A stretch of DNA of 64,000 nt. It comes from DAISVY01 sp036826635. GTDB taxonomy: Bacteria; Zixibacteria; MSB-5A5; GN15; FEB-12. Under the pieces are notes generated by a model, which saw only the letters and a program-made list of their open reading frames with translations, did not search any database and was not told the origin of the DNA. Position numbers and translations under genes: made by a program. The DNA lies in the NCBI GenBank assembly GCA_036826635.1, contig DAISVY010000009.1, positions 112,004 to 176,003 on the forward strand, given 5' to 3'. This document shows positions 18,191-26,839 of the stretch, piece after piece (positions within the stretch are counted from its first letter, which is position 1; each line of letters starts with the position of its first letter).

Positions 18191-20434
18191 ATGCGGTTTC
18201 TGCGTGTCTCAGGCGTGGTTGTAATGCTCTGTCTGGCAATCGGTTGGGTCGACCGACCGGCAGCCCGGACAGTTGCGGCAGTGGCCCCGGACGGGTCCGG
18301 AGAGCAGCTCTCACCGTCGGAAAAACACCAGATTCTGGGTCGGGCCAAGGCGGAATATTACGCCCGGCAGCGTCAGCTTTCTCAGGAGGCGTTTGACCGG
18401 GCCGCCCGTAATCAGGACAACTATGATGTGACTTTTTACGAGGTCACTTTGCGGGTTGACGATACTCTCGACTGGCTCGATGGTACGGTAGTGTTCATGG
18501 CCAGGGCGGCCGAGGACGGTGTTGCGGAGGTAGAGGTCAATCTGTACGACAACATGACCGTCGATTCCATCGTGGGGCCGGGCGGAGCGCTGACCTATTC
18601 CCGATCGGCCGATGTTGTCACGGTGGCTCTCGGTGGTGTTTACAACACCGGTGACGCTTTTACCTTCGATTTCCATTACCAGGGGCAGCCGGAAGACAAT
18701 GATGCTTTTACTTTCGGTTGGCACAGCGGCAAGCGGTCTATCAGCAGCATGTCGTGTCCCTATCTTTGCGGGGTGTGGTGGCCCTGTAAGGATCGCAATA
18801 GTGATAAGCCGGATTCCATGAAGGCCCATATCGAAGTCGATACATCGCTGTTCTGCGCTTCCAACGGTTCACTGGATTCGACGACGACCGACGGCGGCAA
18901 CAGCCATATTTTTCATTATACTTCGCATTATCCCATCGCCACTTATCTGTTCTGCGTTACGATTCATCCTTACACGGTCTGGGAACAGGATTACGTATAC
19001 AATGGCGATCAGGACACTATGCCCATAATGCATTGCGTTTACGACGATATGTACAGTTTGTCCCAGGCGAATTGGGGGCAGTCTCCGCAGATTATGGCGA
19101 TTCTGGCCGACGCCTACGGTGAGTACCCGTTCGTGAAGGACAAGTATGGCCATGCCAATTTCGAATGGGGGGGCGGAATGGAACATCAGACTATCACTTC
19201 CATGACGGGGGACAGCTTCGGTTTCGATCTGGACGTGGTGGCGCATGAGATGAGCCATAGCTGGTGGGGAGACATGATCACCTGTGCTTCCTGGGAGGAC
19301 TGCTGGCTCAACGAGGGTTGGGCAACGTATAGCGAAGCCGTGTACAGTAAGGCCCTCGGTGGCTGGCTCGGGTATCACAACTATATGAACACCCTGAAGT
19401 ATTACGGGTCGGGGACTATTTGGGTCGACGATACGACCTCTTTCAGTCGCATTTTCAACGGGAACCTCTCGTATGATAAAGCCTCCTGGGTCGTTCATAT
19501 GCTGCGCGGCGTCCTCGGCGAAGACCTCTTCGCACAGGGTGTCGAGGCCTATTACAACTCGGAGTTTCAGTACGGGGCCGCTACGACACAGGATTTCATC
19601 GACGTATGGGAAGCCGGAACCGGTGTGGAACTGTCGGCTTTTATCGAGGACTGGATTTACGGGCAGTATTATCCTCAGTATGAATACTATTTTATGTATG
19701 AACCGTCGGACAGCGGCGGGAACGATGTCTATCTCGTGGTTAAACAGATACAGACCACCGAGCCGCTGACTTTTCACATGCCCGTCGATTTCTTCTTCGA
19801 TTATGACGGGATGCCCGATGACACCCTGCAACTGGATATTCAGCACCGGCGGGAAGCTTTCAGGTTCAACATCCCCGGTACGGTCAACGCAATCGAACTC
19901 GACCCGGCCGGATGGGTACTCAAAACAGCCAGCAACGAGCCGTGGGAGATGTTCATTATCACCGGCGAAGACGATCTGGCCGAGGGTGTTGTGGATGTTC
20001 ATTACGCAGACACGATAGAATATCGCGGCGGCACCGGACCCAATAACTGTTTTGTCAACGGTGGGGCACTTCCTTCCGGGCTCTCCATCAACAATCAGGG
20101 GATCGTGTCCGGTGTGACGTCTGATACCGGTTGGTTCTGGTTCTCGGTCAATATGTACAATCTGGCTACCGGCTATCGTGATCAGGCCGGGTTCAATCTC
20201 TATATCGGCGACTGCTGTGTGGGCGACCGCGGCAATGTCGATTGCAGCAGTGATAACCTCGTCGATATGGGCGACCTGACGGTTTTGATCGATCACCTTT
20301 TCATCAGTCTGAATCCGCTCTGTTGTGAAGATGAAGCAAACGTCGACGAAACGGGGCTGGTGGATATGAGCGATCTGACGATTTTGATCGATCACCTCTT
20401 TATCAGTCTGGAGCCGTTGCCTTCCTGCCCATAG
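18191..20434 (+). CDS. Secreted M1-family metallopeptidase with dockerin-like tail
   Basis: A 747-residue protein with an N-terminal signal sequence (about 1-28). The M1 aminopeptidase N-like core (about 75-530) carries HEMSH at 352-356 and Glu375 in WLNEGWA, the HExxH-x18-E zinc site of gluzincins. Upstream, GGGMEHQT stands where the exopeptidase motif GAMEN lies in classical members. The deviation from GAMEN may mean altered specificity. A beta-rich domain (about 560-675) and two dockerin-like repeats follow (DMGDLTVLIDHLFISL and DMSDLTILIDHLFISL). The start is set by AGGAGG at 18176-18181. The protein is probably secreted and degrades peptides outside the cell. Confidence 0.9.
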   Translation: MRFLRVSGVVVMLCLAIGWVDRPAARTVAAVAPDGSGEQLSPSEKHQILGRAKAEYYARQRQLSQEAFDRAARNQDNYDVTFYEVTLRVDDTLDWLDGTVVFMARAAEDGVAEVEVNLYDNMTVDSIVGPGGALTYSRSADVVTVALGGVYNTGDAFTFDFHYQGQPEDNDAFTFGWHSGKRSISSMSCPYLCGVWWPCKDRNSDKPDSMKAHIEVDTSLFCASNGSLDSTTTDGGNSHIFHYTSHYPIATYLFCVTIHPYTVWEQDYVYNGDQDTMPIMHCVYDDMYSLSQANWGQSPQIMAILADAYGEYPFVKDKYGHANFEWGGGMEHQTITSMTGDSFGFDLDVVAHEMSHSWWGDMITCASWEDCWLNEGWATYSEAVYSKALGGWLGYHNYMNTLKYYGSGTIWVDDTTSFSRIFNGNLSYDKASWVVHMLRGVLGEDLFAQGVEAYYNSEFQYGAATTQDFIDVWEAGTGVELSAFIEDWIYGQYYPQYEYYFMYEPSDSGGNDVYLVVKQIQTTEPLTFHMPVDFFFDYDGMPDDTLQLDIQHRREAFRFNIPGTVNAIELDPAGWVLKTASNEPWEMFIITGEDDLAEGVVDVHYADTIEYRGGTGPNNCFVNGGALPSGLSINNQGIVSGVTSDTGWFWFSVNMYNLATGYRDQAGFNLYIGDCCVGDRGNVDCSSDNLVDMGDLTVLIDHLFISLNPLCCEDEANVDETGLVDMSDLTILIDHLFISLEPLPSCP

Positions 20435-20443
20435 GCGGTTGGC
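20418..20443 (+). repeat. Copy 1 of a 26-nt identical segment at the 3' ends of two dockerin-tailed genes
   Basis: The segment covers the last codons, the TAG stop and 9 noncoding bases of the M1 peptidase gene. It is identical to 22332-22357. Identity that runs past the stop codon indicates a recent duplication or conversion of the whole 3' module. Confidence 0.8.
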
Positions 20444-20800
20444 AGAAAACATTATTGTTTACGCGGCCCGATCTGTCCTTGTGACAGGCCGGGCCGTTTT
20501 GCGCCGGTCAGTGGGCTACCCCGGCGAGAATCGGCTTGACAGATCGCCCCGGAGATTGTTGATTAAAAATAGATATTCATCATTCGATGATATAGCACCT
20601 TCTCATTACAATTCTGATATCACAGCGGTTGCGCGGAAGTTGGGACCGCAATTGCTCGGATTATTAAAGCCTCGTTTGACTTGCATATAATCGCAGTACG
20701 TTTGCTTGTTTCGCTGAAGGCACAAAGATGGTCGGCGGAGAAATCGCGTGCTGTGTTGTGATGTACACTCAAAAATATCCGTTGAGCGAAGGAGGAAAGG
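20435..20800 (+). other. Intergenic region with a terminator and a possible promoter; no gene seen
   Basis: 366 nt. A terminator hairpin lies at 20464-20500 and a TATAAT hexamer at 20686-20691. The TATAAT has no convincing -35 at standard spacing; TTATTA at 20661-20666 is 19 nt upstream. The downstream gene begins with a strong GGAGG ribosome binding site. Confidence 0.6.
20464..20500 (+). terminator. Probable rho-independent terminator after the M1 peptidase gene
   Basis: The stem CGGCCCG..CTGTC (20464-20477) with GACAG..CGGGCCG (20483-20496) has a two-base internal mismatch and is followed by TTTT. Confidence 0.75.
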
Positions 20801-22348
20801 ATGAAAAGGTATGGACAAAAAGGACTGCTCTTGACTGCTTTTCTTGTGGTGCTGACGCTGCTGATTGCTTCAGCGCGGGCAGGAGCAGCCGAGGTGATTT
20901 TGAGTGACGATTTCGACAGCTATAATCCGGGAGATTGGCCGACCGATTGGGTATTGAAACATTACGGAAGCGGTACCCAGGACCAGTATGTCACCGACGA
21001 GGAGAGTGTCTCGCCATCCAACAGCCTGACTCTTCTGGGTACGAGCTATAATTCGGCCGGTGCGGAACACACTTTTACCGATCCACCGTCCAGGATAGTG
21101 GTCGAGTTGGAAGCTATGGTTGGCGAGGGGGAGTACTATCATCCATCTCACACGTCGGTTGATTGGGCCTTGCGAAATTTCAATGAGCAGACAAATGGCC
21201 TGTGCTACGCCCGGATTCAGTTTTTCGAGGATTCCGTCTGTCTGAATGCCAGTGGTTTTGCCGGGCAGAAGCTCATGGACGCCTGGGAGCGCAATCGCTG
21301 GTACAACATTGTTCTTGATTACGATGCAGTCGCTAAAACAGCTTCGGTGTGGATCGACGGTGTTCAGCTCGCCGATCAGGTTTCCTTGCCGGTCGGCACT
21401 CTCGGTTACAAATCGCTTGTAATAGGTAGCGCGCACGCTGCGGTTCGCGATTATTACGATGATGTTGTCGTCCGAGACCTGGACGATGGTGAGTTCGAAG
21501 ACGTTAAAATGCACTATCCGCAGTGGCCGGATGAGGCCGGCTGGGATGTGGACGCCACTTGGATACTCACGCTGGCCGACGATTGGCAGTGTACCGAAAC
21601 CGGCCCGGTGGAAAACATCTATTTTTGGGGTTCATGGGAGAACGGTGTGACGGGCGAAATAGAATCGTTTATTGTGCAGATATACAGCGACATCCCGGCC
21701 GACCCGCCGGCTACCCCGTACAGTCATCCGGGTGAACTGCTGCGGCAGTGGGAGATTCCTTTCGCCGAGGTTGAGGTTGTCACCTTCATTTCACCGGAAT
21801 TGGAAGGTTGGTTCTATCCCGGTGAAGGCTGGTTCCTGCCGGACGACCACTTCGAGTATTCCTTATATCGTCTGTATTTCGATTCCACTGTTTGGTTCCG
21901 ACAGACCATGGACACGATATACTGGCTGGCTATTACGGCTCAGGTGGGCAGCGGTGCTCTGTCCCATTGGGGCTGGAAATCTTCGACGGAGCACTGGAAC
22001 GATAATGCCGTGTGGGGTGACCCGACCGGTAGCGGGTGGTTGCCCATGACCGAGCCGCCTGATTTCGACAGCGCCCTTGATCTGTCGTTTGTCATAACCG
22101 GCGAGTGCTGTCGTGGCTCAGTAGGAAACGTCGATTGCGACATAAACCAGTTTGTCGATATCGGGGATCTGACGGTGCTTATAGATCATCTGTTTATCAA
22201 TCTCAAACCGCTCTGCTGCGTGCCGGAAGCTGATGTTGATTTGTCCGGAGCCCCCGATCCTGAGCCAACCGACGTCGATATGGGAGATCTGACCGTCCTG
22301 ATTGACCATCTCTTCATTAGTCTGAACCCCCTGCCTTCCTGCCCATAG
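20801..22348 (+). CDS. Secreted protein with LamG-like domain and dockerin-like tail
   Basis: A 515-residue protein. The signal peptide ends near ARAGAAE (residue 27). The first domain (about 28-230) begins VILSDDFDSYNPGDWP and has the beta-sandwich pattern of concanavalin/LamG-like carbohydrate-binding folds (RWYNIVLDYD near 167, VWIDGVQLAD near 183). The second domain (about 235-430) is Trp-rich with WPDEAGWDVDATW and an FWGSW segment; I have seen similar domains in secreted FCB-group proteins but cannot name it. The C-terminus carries two dockerin-like repeats with DIGDLTVLIDHLFINL and DMGDLTVLIDHLFISL. GGAGGAAAGG precedes the ATG. It is probably surface-exposed or secreted; no catalytic residues are recognisable. 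Confidence 0.85.
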   Translation: MKRYGQKGLLLTAFLVVLTLLIASARAGAAEVILSDDFDSYNPGDWPTDWVLKHYGSGTQDQYVTDEESVSPSNSLTLLGTSYNSAGAEHTFTDPPSRIVVELEAMVGEGEYYHPSHTSVDWALRNFNEQTNGLCYARIQFFEDSVCLNASGFAGQKLMDAWERNRWYNIVLDYDAVAKTASVWIDGVQLADQVSLPVGTLGYKSLVIGSAHAAVRDYYDDVVVRDLDDGEFEDVKMHYPQWPDEAGWDVDATWILTLADDWQCTETGPVENIYFWGSWENGVTGEIESFIVQIYSDIPADPPATPYSHPGELLRQWEIPFAEVEVVTFISPELEGWFYPGEGWFLPDDHFEYSLYRLYFDSTVWFRQTMDTIYWLAITAQVGSGALSHWGWKSSTEHWNDNAVWGDPTGSGWLPMTEPPDFDSALDLSFVITGECCRGSVGNVDCDINQFVDIGDLTVLIDHLFINLKPLCCVPEADVDLSGAPDPEPTDVDMGDLTVLIDHLFISLNPLPSCP

Positions 22349-22357
22349 GCGGTTGGC
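22332..22357 (+). repeat. Copy 2 of the 26-nt identical segment at dockerin-tailed gene 3' ends
   Basis: Identical to 20418-20443. It spans the final codons, the stop and 9 noncoding bases. Confidence 0.8.
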
Positions 22358-22380
22358 CCGCTGAACAAGTCCGGTAACGT

Positions 22381-22414
22381 AACGGTCACCTGCTGGGGGA
22401 GGTGACCGTTTTTT
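22381..22414 (+). terminator. Rho-independent terminator
   Basis: The perfect 10-bp stem AACGGTCACC (22381-22390) with GGTGACCGTT (22401-22410) is followed by further T, giving a six-T run. Confidence 0.92.
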
Positions 22415-22490
22415 GTTGCTTTCTAAGCCCGGGAGAATATCATAAGCCTGAAACAGGGAGGCTCGCTGCAATTACTTCCGAGGCCTGGTC

Positions 22491-23810
22491 ATGCCGGCGG
22501 AGAAAAGACTGGAAACGTTTCACATATCGACCTACGGCTGTCAGATGAATCTGGCCGATTCCTCTACGCTGGGGATGGTTCTTGTCAGCCGGGGTTACAA
22601 GCGGGTGGCCGACGAAGAGGACGCCGACCTGGTTGTGCTCAATACCTGTTCGGTACGGGAGCGGGCCGAGGAACGTATTTTCGGCCGCCTGGGGGAACTG
22701 TATAACCTCAAGCGGCGTAAACCGGATATGAAAATAGCCGTGGTCGGTTGCATGGCCCAGCGGTTGGGGAAGGACCTGATCCGGCAGGTTCCTCACGTGG
22801 ACTATGTCCTCGGGACCGACCGGCTCTTCGAATTGCCGGATGTGATCGAAGGAATCGAGGGTACCCGGACTGTCATGACGGCTTTCGGCCATGAGAATAT
22901 CGACGGTATCCAGCCGATCAGGGAAAACGAGTTTTCGGGGTTCGTGACCATATCGCGCGGTTGTGACAACTACTGCACCTATTGTATCGTTCCTTACGTC
23001 CGCGGCCGAGAGGTCTCTCACTCGACACAACATATCGTGGACGCCGTTCAGCAAATGACGGCCGAGGGGGTGGTGGAGGTTACGCTGTTGGGGCAGAACG
23101 TCAACAGTTACCGCTACGGTGAAGTTGATTTTCCGCAACTGCTGAGAATTGTCGCTCGCGAGACCGATATTCCGCGTCTTCGCTTCATGACTTCCCATCC
23201 GAAGGATTTCTCCGAGGCTCTTGTGGATGTTCTGGCCGGGGAACCGAAAATAATGCCGCACATTCACCTTCCGTTGCAATCCGGTTCCAACGCTGTTTTG
23301 GAAAAGATGGGGCGGAAGTACAGCTATGAACATTACCTGAAAATAATCGAGTGCATTCGCTCCCGTTTGGACGACGTTTCGATCACCACCGACCTGATGG
23401 TGGGGTTTCCCTCGGAAACGGTGGATGATTATGAGCAAACGCTGGCCGCGGTGCGACAGATTCGCTACGATAGTGCTTACATGTATCGTTACTCTGTCCG
23501 CCCCGGTACGAGTGCCGCGGGATGTGTCGATGACGTTTCGGAAGATGAGAAGATTCGCCGCCTGACGCGGTTGATCGAGATACAACAGAATATCTCGACC
23601 GAGGAGAATCAACGGGAGATCGGGCGGGTCCGGTTTGGCGTGGTGGAAGGTTACTCGCGGCGCTCGCGAGAGTTTGCCCGCGCCCGAACCGAGAACAATA
23701 AGATTGTTTTATTCCGCACCGACCGGCTGGAACTCGGGGCCGTGGTGCCGGTTCGGATAAAAGCCGCCGATGCTTTTACGCTGCACGGTGATTTGGTGGA
23801 GGCAGACTGA
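22491..23810 (+). CDS. miaB: tRNA-2-methylthio-N6-dimethylallyladenosine synthase MiaB
   Basis: A 439-residue radical SAM methylthiotransferase that adds a 2-methylthio group to i6A37 of tRNAs. The N-terminal UPF0004 domain contributes Cys17 (TYGCQMN), Cys53 (NTCSVR) and Cys87 (VVGCMAQ), which bind one Fe-S cluster. The radical SAM triad is Cys158, Cys162 and Cys165 (CDNYCTYC). A C-terminal TRAM-like domain (about 375-438) ends the protein. Length and motifs fit MiaB rather than MtaB or RimO. Its TGA stop overlaps the ATG of the next gene by one base, so translation is probably coupled with the downstream sensor protein. Confidence 0.95.
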   Translation: MPAEKRLETFHISTYGCQMNLADSSTLGMVLVSRGYKRVADEEDADLVVLNTCSVRERAEERIFGRLGELYNLKRRKPDMKIAVVGCMAQRLGKDLIRQVPHVDYVLGTDRLFELPDVIEGIEGTRTVMTAFGHENIDGIQPIRENEFSGFVTISRGCDNYCTYCIVPYVRGREVSHSTQHIVDAVQQMTAEGVVEVTLLGQNVNSYRYGEVDFPQLLRIVARETDIPRLRFMTSHPKDFSEALVDVLAGEPKIMPHIHLPLQSGSNAVLEKMGRKYSYEHYLKIIECIRSRLDDVSITTDLMVGFPSETVDDYEQTLAAVRQIRYDSAYMYRYSVRPGTSAAGCVDDVSEDEKIRRLTRLIEIQQNISTEENQREIGRVRFGVVEGYSRRSREFARARTENNKIVLFRTDRLELGAVVPVRIKAADAFTLHGDLVEAD

Positions 23811-26761
23811 TGCTCAACGTGATTCCTCCGCTTCTGGGGCCGTTTCTGGTTCTGGCCGTAGTTTTGTTTTTGATCTTCCGCCTGGGCTTTTTCTCCAGCC
23901 GGGAGATCGGGGGCAGGTATACTTTTCTTTTCGGCGGGCTTCTTATCTTTCTGGCTGTTTTCTGGCAGGCGGTAAAAGCCATTCCTGAGTATGGTGAGTG
24001 GTTTATCCCTTCGGCTTACCCCGTTGTTGATCTTGTTCAGTTCGGGGTTCTTGTTATCGGTGTTTTGATGAGCGTAATCGGTCTGGCCCTCTACGCCGAC
24101 TATTGGCAGGGACAGCGCGAGGAAATCGAAACCCGCCAGGGGAAATTGTCCATCCTTGAGAATCTGCAACATGACGCCCGGCAACCATACCATCTTTTGG
24201 AACTGCTGAATATGTCGCTCCGGGAAATCCTGGTGCATTTGCCGTGTTCCGGCGGTGCGGTGTTTCTGCTCAACCGTTCCCGTCGCCAGTTCGTGTTGAC
24301 CTCGTTTTCCGGTCTGACGAAAAAAGAAACCGCCCTGCTTGAGTATTACCCCATGGAAAGGAATGTGCTCAGCCAGGCAGTTGATCTCGGTGATCCCGCC
24401 CTGATGTCGAGTTTCGATTTTATTGATCGTAACAGTCAGACCATCCGGTCCCGTTTCCACAGTTGTCTGGTTCTTCCCTTGACCTCCGGAATGGAGAAGA
24501 TCGGGGTGTTGGTTATGTTTGCCGAGGAGCGGCAGTTCTTCAGTCGGTCCGATATCAGGTATTTGAATCCGGTGGCCCAGTGGCTGGCTGAGAAAATTCG
24601 CTCGGCGCGACTTTCACGACAGTTGAATCAAACCAACGCCACGGTCGAAAAGCATACCACCGATCTTGCCGCTGTTATGACACGGTTCGGAGCGGCGGCC
24701 AAGGCCATGACGGCTACGGATCGGGTGACGATGTTCTGTCGTTCGCTCGGCGGAATGATTGACAGTGAATCGGTACATCTCTGTGGTCTCAAACAGGGTG
24801 GGTTGGTGTTTCACGGTGGCAGCGAGCCGCTGTTCGATCTCTCCGAACATTATAAGACGGCTTTGATCGATGCTATCGACCGGGGCAAGCCATTGATTAT
24901 CAATCAGGAAGCTACCGACGAGAATAACCGCCAGTCGGTTGTGCTGTCCAGTCTGGTATATCCTCTGGCTTTGCGGACGGGTCAGGACGCTTTGCTGTTC
25001 ATTCGGGGCGGGCGACCGTTTGAGGTTAGTGAACGCGACCTCAGGGAACTGGAAATTCTGGCCGGTCTGGCCGGTCAGGTTATTTTATACGGGGAGTACC
25101 AGCGTCTGGCGCTTACCCGGCGCCGGGGGTTCGACGCCGTGCTCAATTTCCTGAAGGCCGATCAGGGCGGGGCGAGCCTGGCCGACAGCCCGGCTTATTT
25201 TCTGCGGCAGCTAATTTCCGTGCTGCCGGAGGGTGCCGTGGGGCTGTCGTTGGTCAGAAACGAACGGGGCGCTCTGAAGGCGGTCGAGGTGGCCGGGACT
25301 GACGAAAGGTTGCCCGATGACGATCTGGAGATTCTCGCCGGTGAAGGCGGGATAGGGAAAGCCGCGGCTACCCGTGAGGGACAGTTCGTTTTCGGTCGGG
25401 GAAACGTGGCCCGCCATATGGAGCAATATGAACAGACGAGTCGGGGATTGCTCAATCGTTTTTTCGGGGAGCGTGGGTTACCGATATTTTTGGCCTGCTG
25501 TCCAATCCTGACCGGTCAGACCGTGGCTGGGGTGGTGATGTTTGGTCTGTACGATCTGGACGAGAGCGAACGCGGGGAATGGGAACGACTGCTGACGCTT
25601 GCGGCCGGGTTGTATTCGTTGCGTCTGACCATAGATGATATGCAAACGGTGCGAGCGGCTGTTCCGACCGAGACCGTTGATGCCCATCGGGTCGGGCCGT
25701 TGATAAACGGGATTAACAATCACCTTTCGGCGGTTGTCGGTACGGCCGAGCTGGCCTCGCGTCGCAGCGATCTTTCCGGGGAAACCACCGCCCAGTTGAA
25801 GCAAATCGTGCACGAAGCCGAACAGGCCGCCGCTATAGTCAAAAAAGCCCTGGTCGACCGGCCGCTTTCGGAAGAATCACCCGTTTCCAGTCAGCCGGTT
25901 GTTACCGATGGGCTCAGTCGTGTTATCAAAGGGGTTTTGCAGCAGAGTCATGTTTCCGGTGATTTATATATGGCCGGTCAGCGGCCTCATGAGATACGCT
26001 TGCGGTTGGAGAAAACACCGCCGGTGGATTTGCCCAGTGAGCGCATGCGTCACTTCTTCGAGTCGGTTCTCAATCGTTTCGCTTCTCTGGCTGAAGACGA
26101 CGATACTATCACCGTGACGGTCTATGCCCAAAACGATTTTGTTTTTATCGACCTGTGTCGGCACCGCCGCGAATTTCCGCCGGTTGAAAAAGTGGCTGAA
26201 TTTGGCGAGTATCATCTGTCCGGCGAGGTGTTCCGTATGCGCCCCGGTGATATTTACCTGCGCCATCTGGAAGGTGCCCCGAGCTATTACGCGGTCGATG
26301 GTGAGGCTTCTTCACCTGCTTATCTGTCGTTCAAACTCCCTATCCGTCGGTCGGAGGTCTCCGGGCGGGAAACACCGGCCGAGTCCTCTATTATTCGGGT
26401 TCTGGCTATTGATGATCAGCCGGTGATTCTTGATCTGATTGTCGCCATGGGGCAATCGTTGGGTTACCGGGTGGCTACCGCCGGCAGCGGGCACGACGGT
26501 ATTATTCTGGCGGAACAGGAACGCTTCGATGTTATTCTCACTGACCTGGCTTTGCCGGACCTGTCGGGATTCGAGGTGGCTGTCCGTCTTCGTCGTTTGC
26601 AACCCGACACCCCCATAATTCTGGTTACCGGCTGGAAGGCTGATCTTGATGCCTCCCGGCTTGCTTCCTCAGGTATATCTCAGGTACTCTACAAGCCATT
26701 CCGAATCGAGCAGCTTACCGATGTTGTTCAGGGAGCTGTAGCCGATTTCAGGAAAAAGTAA
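23810..26761 (+). CDS. Membrane hybrid sensor protein: TM region, GAF-like domains, degenerate kinase core, C-terminal receiver
   Basis: A 983-residue protein. Three TM helices lie in the first 95 residues, followed by GAF-like domains (about 125-270, 300-430 and 445-600). A histidine-kinase-like DHp region near 625-680 reads LINGINNHLSAVVGTAEL; family members have 'L.HDFNN....I.G.AEL', so the phospho-acceptor His is replaced by Asn. The following ATPase-like region is diverged and I cannot find clear N or G boxes. The C-terminal receiver domain (about 860-980) looks functional: acidic pair 868-869, phospho-acceptor Asp912 in LTDLALP, and Lys962 in YKPF. It probably cannot autophosphorylate and may act as a receiver or scaffold fed by another kinase. 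Confidence 0.85.
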   Translation: MLNVIPPLLGPFLVLAVVLFLIFRLGFFSSREIGGRYTFLFGGLLIFLAVFWQAVKAIPEYGEWFIPSAYPVVDLVQFGVLVIGVLMSVIGLALYADYWQGQREEIETRQGKLSILENLQHDARQPYHLLELLNMSLREILVHLPCSGGAVFLLNRSRRQFVLTSFSGLTKKETALLEYYPMERNVLSQAVDLGDPALMSSFDFIDRNSQTIRSRFHSCLVLPLTSGMEKIGVLVMFAEERQFFSRSDIRYLNPVAQWLAEKIRSARLSRQLNQTNATVEKHTTDLAAVMTRFGAAAKAMTATDRVTMFCRSLGGMIDSESVHLCGLKQGGLVFHGGSEPLFDLSEHYKTALIDAIDRGKPLIINQEATDENNRQSVVLSSLVYPLALRTGQDALLFIRGGRPFEVSERDLRELEILAGLAGQVILYGEYQRLALTRRRGFDAVLNFLKADQGGASLADSPAYFLRQLISVLPEGAVGLSLVRNERGALKAVEVAGTDERLPDDDLEILAGEGGIGKAAATREGQFVFGRGNVARHMEQYEQTSRGLLNRFFGERGLPIFLACCPILTGQTVAGVVMFGLYDLDESERGEWERLLTLAAGLYSLRLTIDDMQTVRAAVPTETVDAHRVGPLINGINNHLSAVVGTAELASRRSDLSGETTAQLKQIVHEAEQAAAIVKKALVDRPLSEESPVSSQPVVTDGLSRVIKGVLQQSHVSGDLYMAGQRPHEIRLRLEKTPPVDLPSERMRHFFESVLNRFASLAEDDDTITVTVYAQNDFVFIDLCRHRREFPPVEKVAEFGEYHLSGEVFRMRPGDIYLRHLEGAPSYYAVDGEASSPAYLSFKLPIRRSEVSGRETPAESSIIRVLAIDDQPVILDLIVAMGQSLGYRVATAGSGHDGIILAEQERFDVILTDLALPDLSGFEVAVRLRRLQPDTPIILVTGWKADLDASRLASSGISQVLYKPFRIEQLTDVVQGAVADFRKK

Positions 26762-26839
26762 GCTATCTTCGTTTCATCCGTAAATGCTTCGGCGGAAATG
26801 CCGATTTTACTGAAAAGAACGTTAGGAGTACCCCCATCA

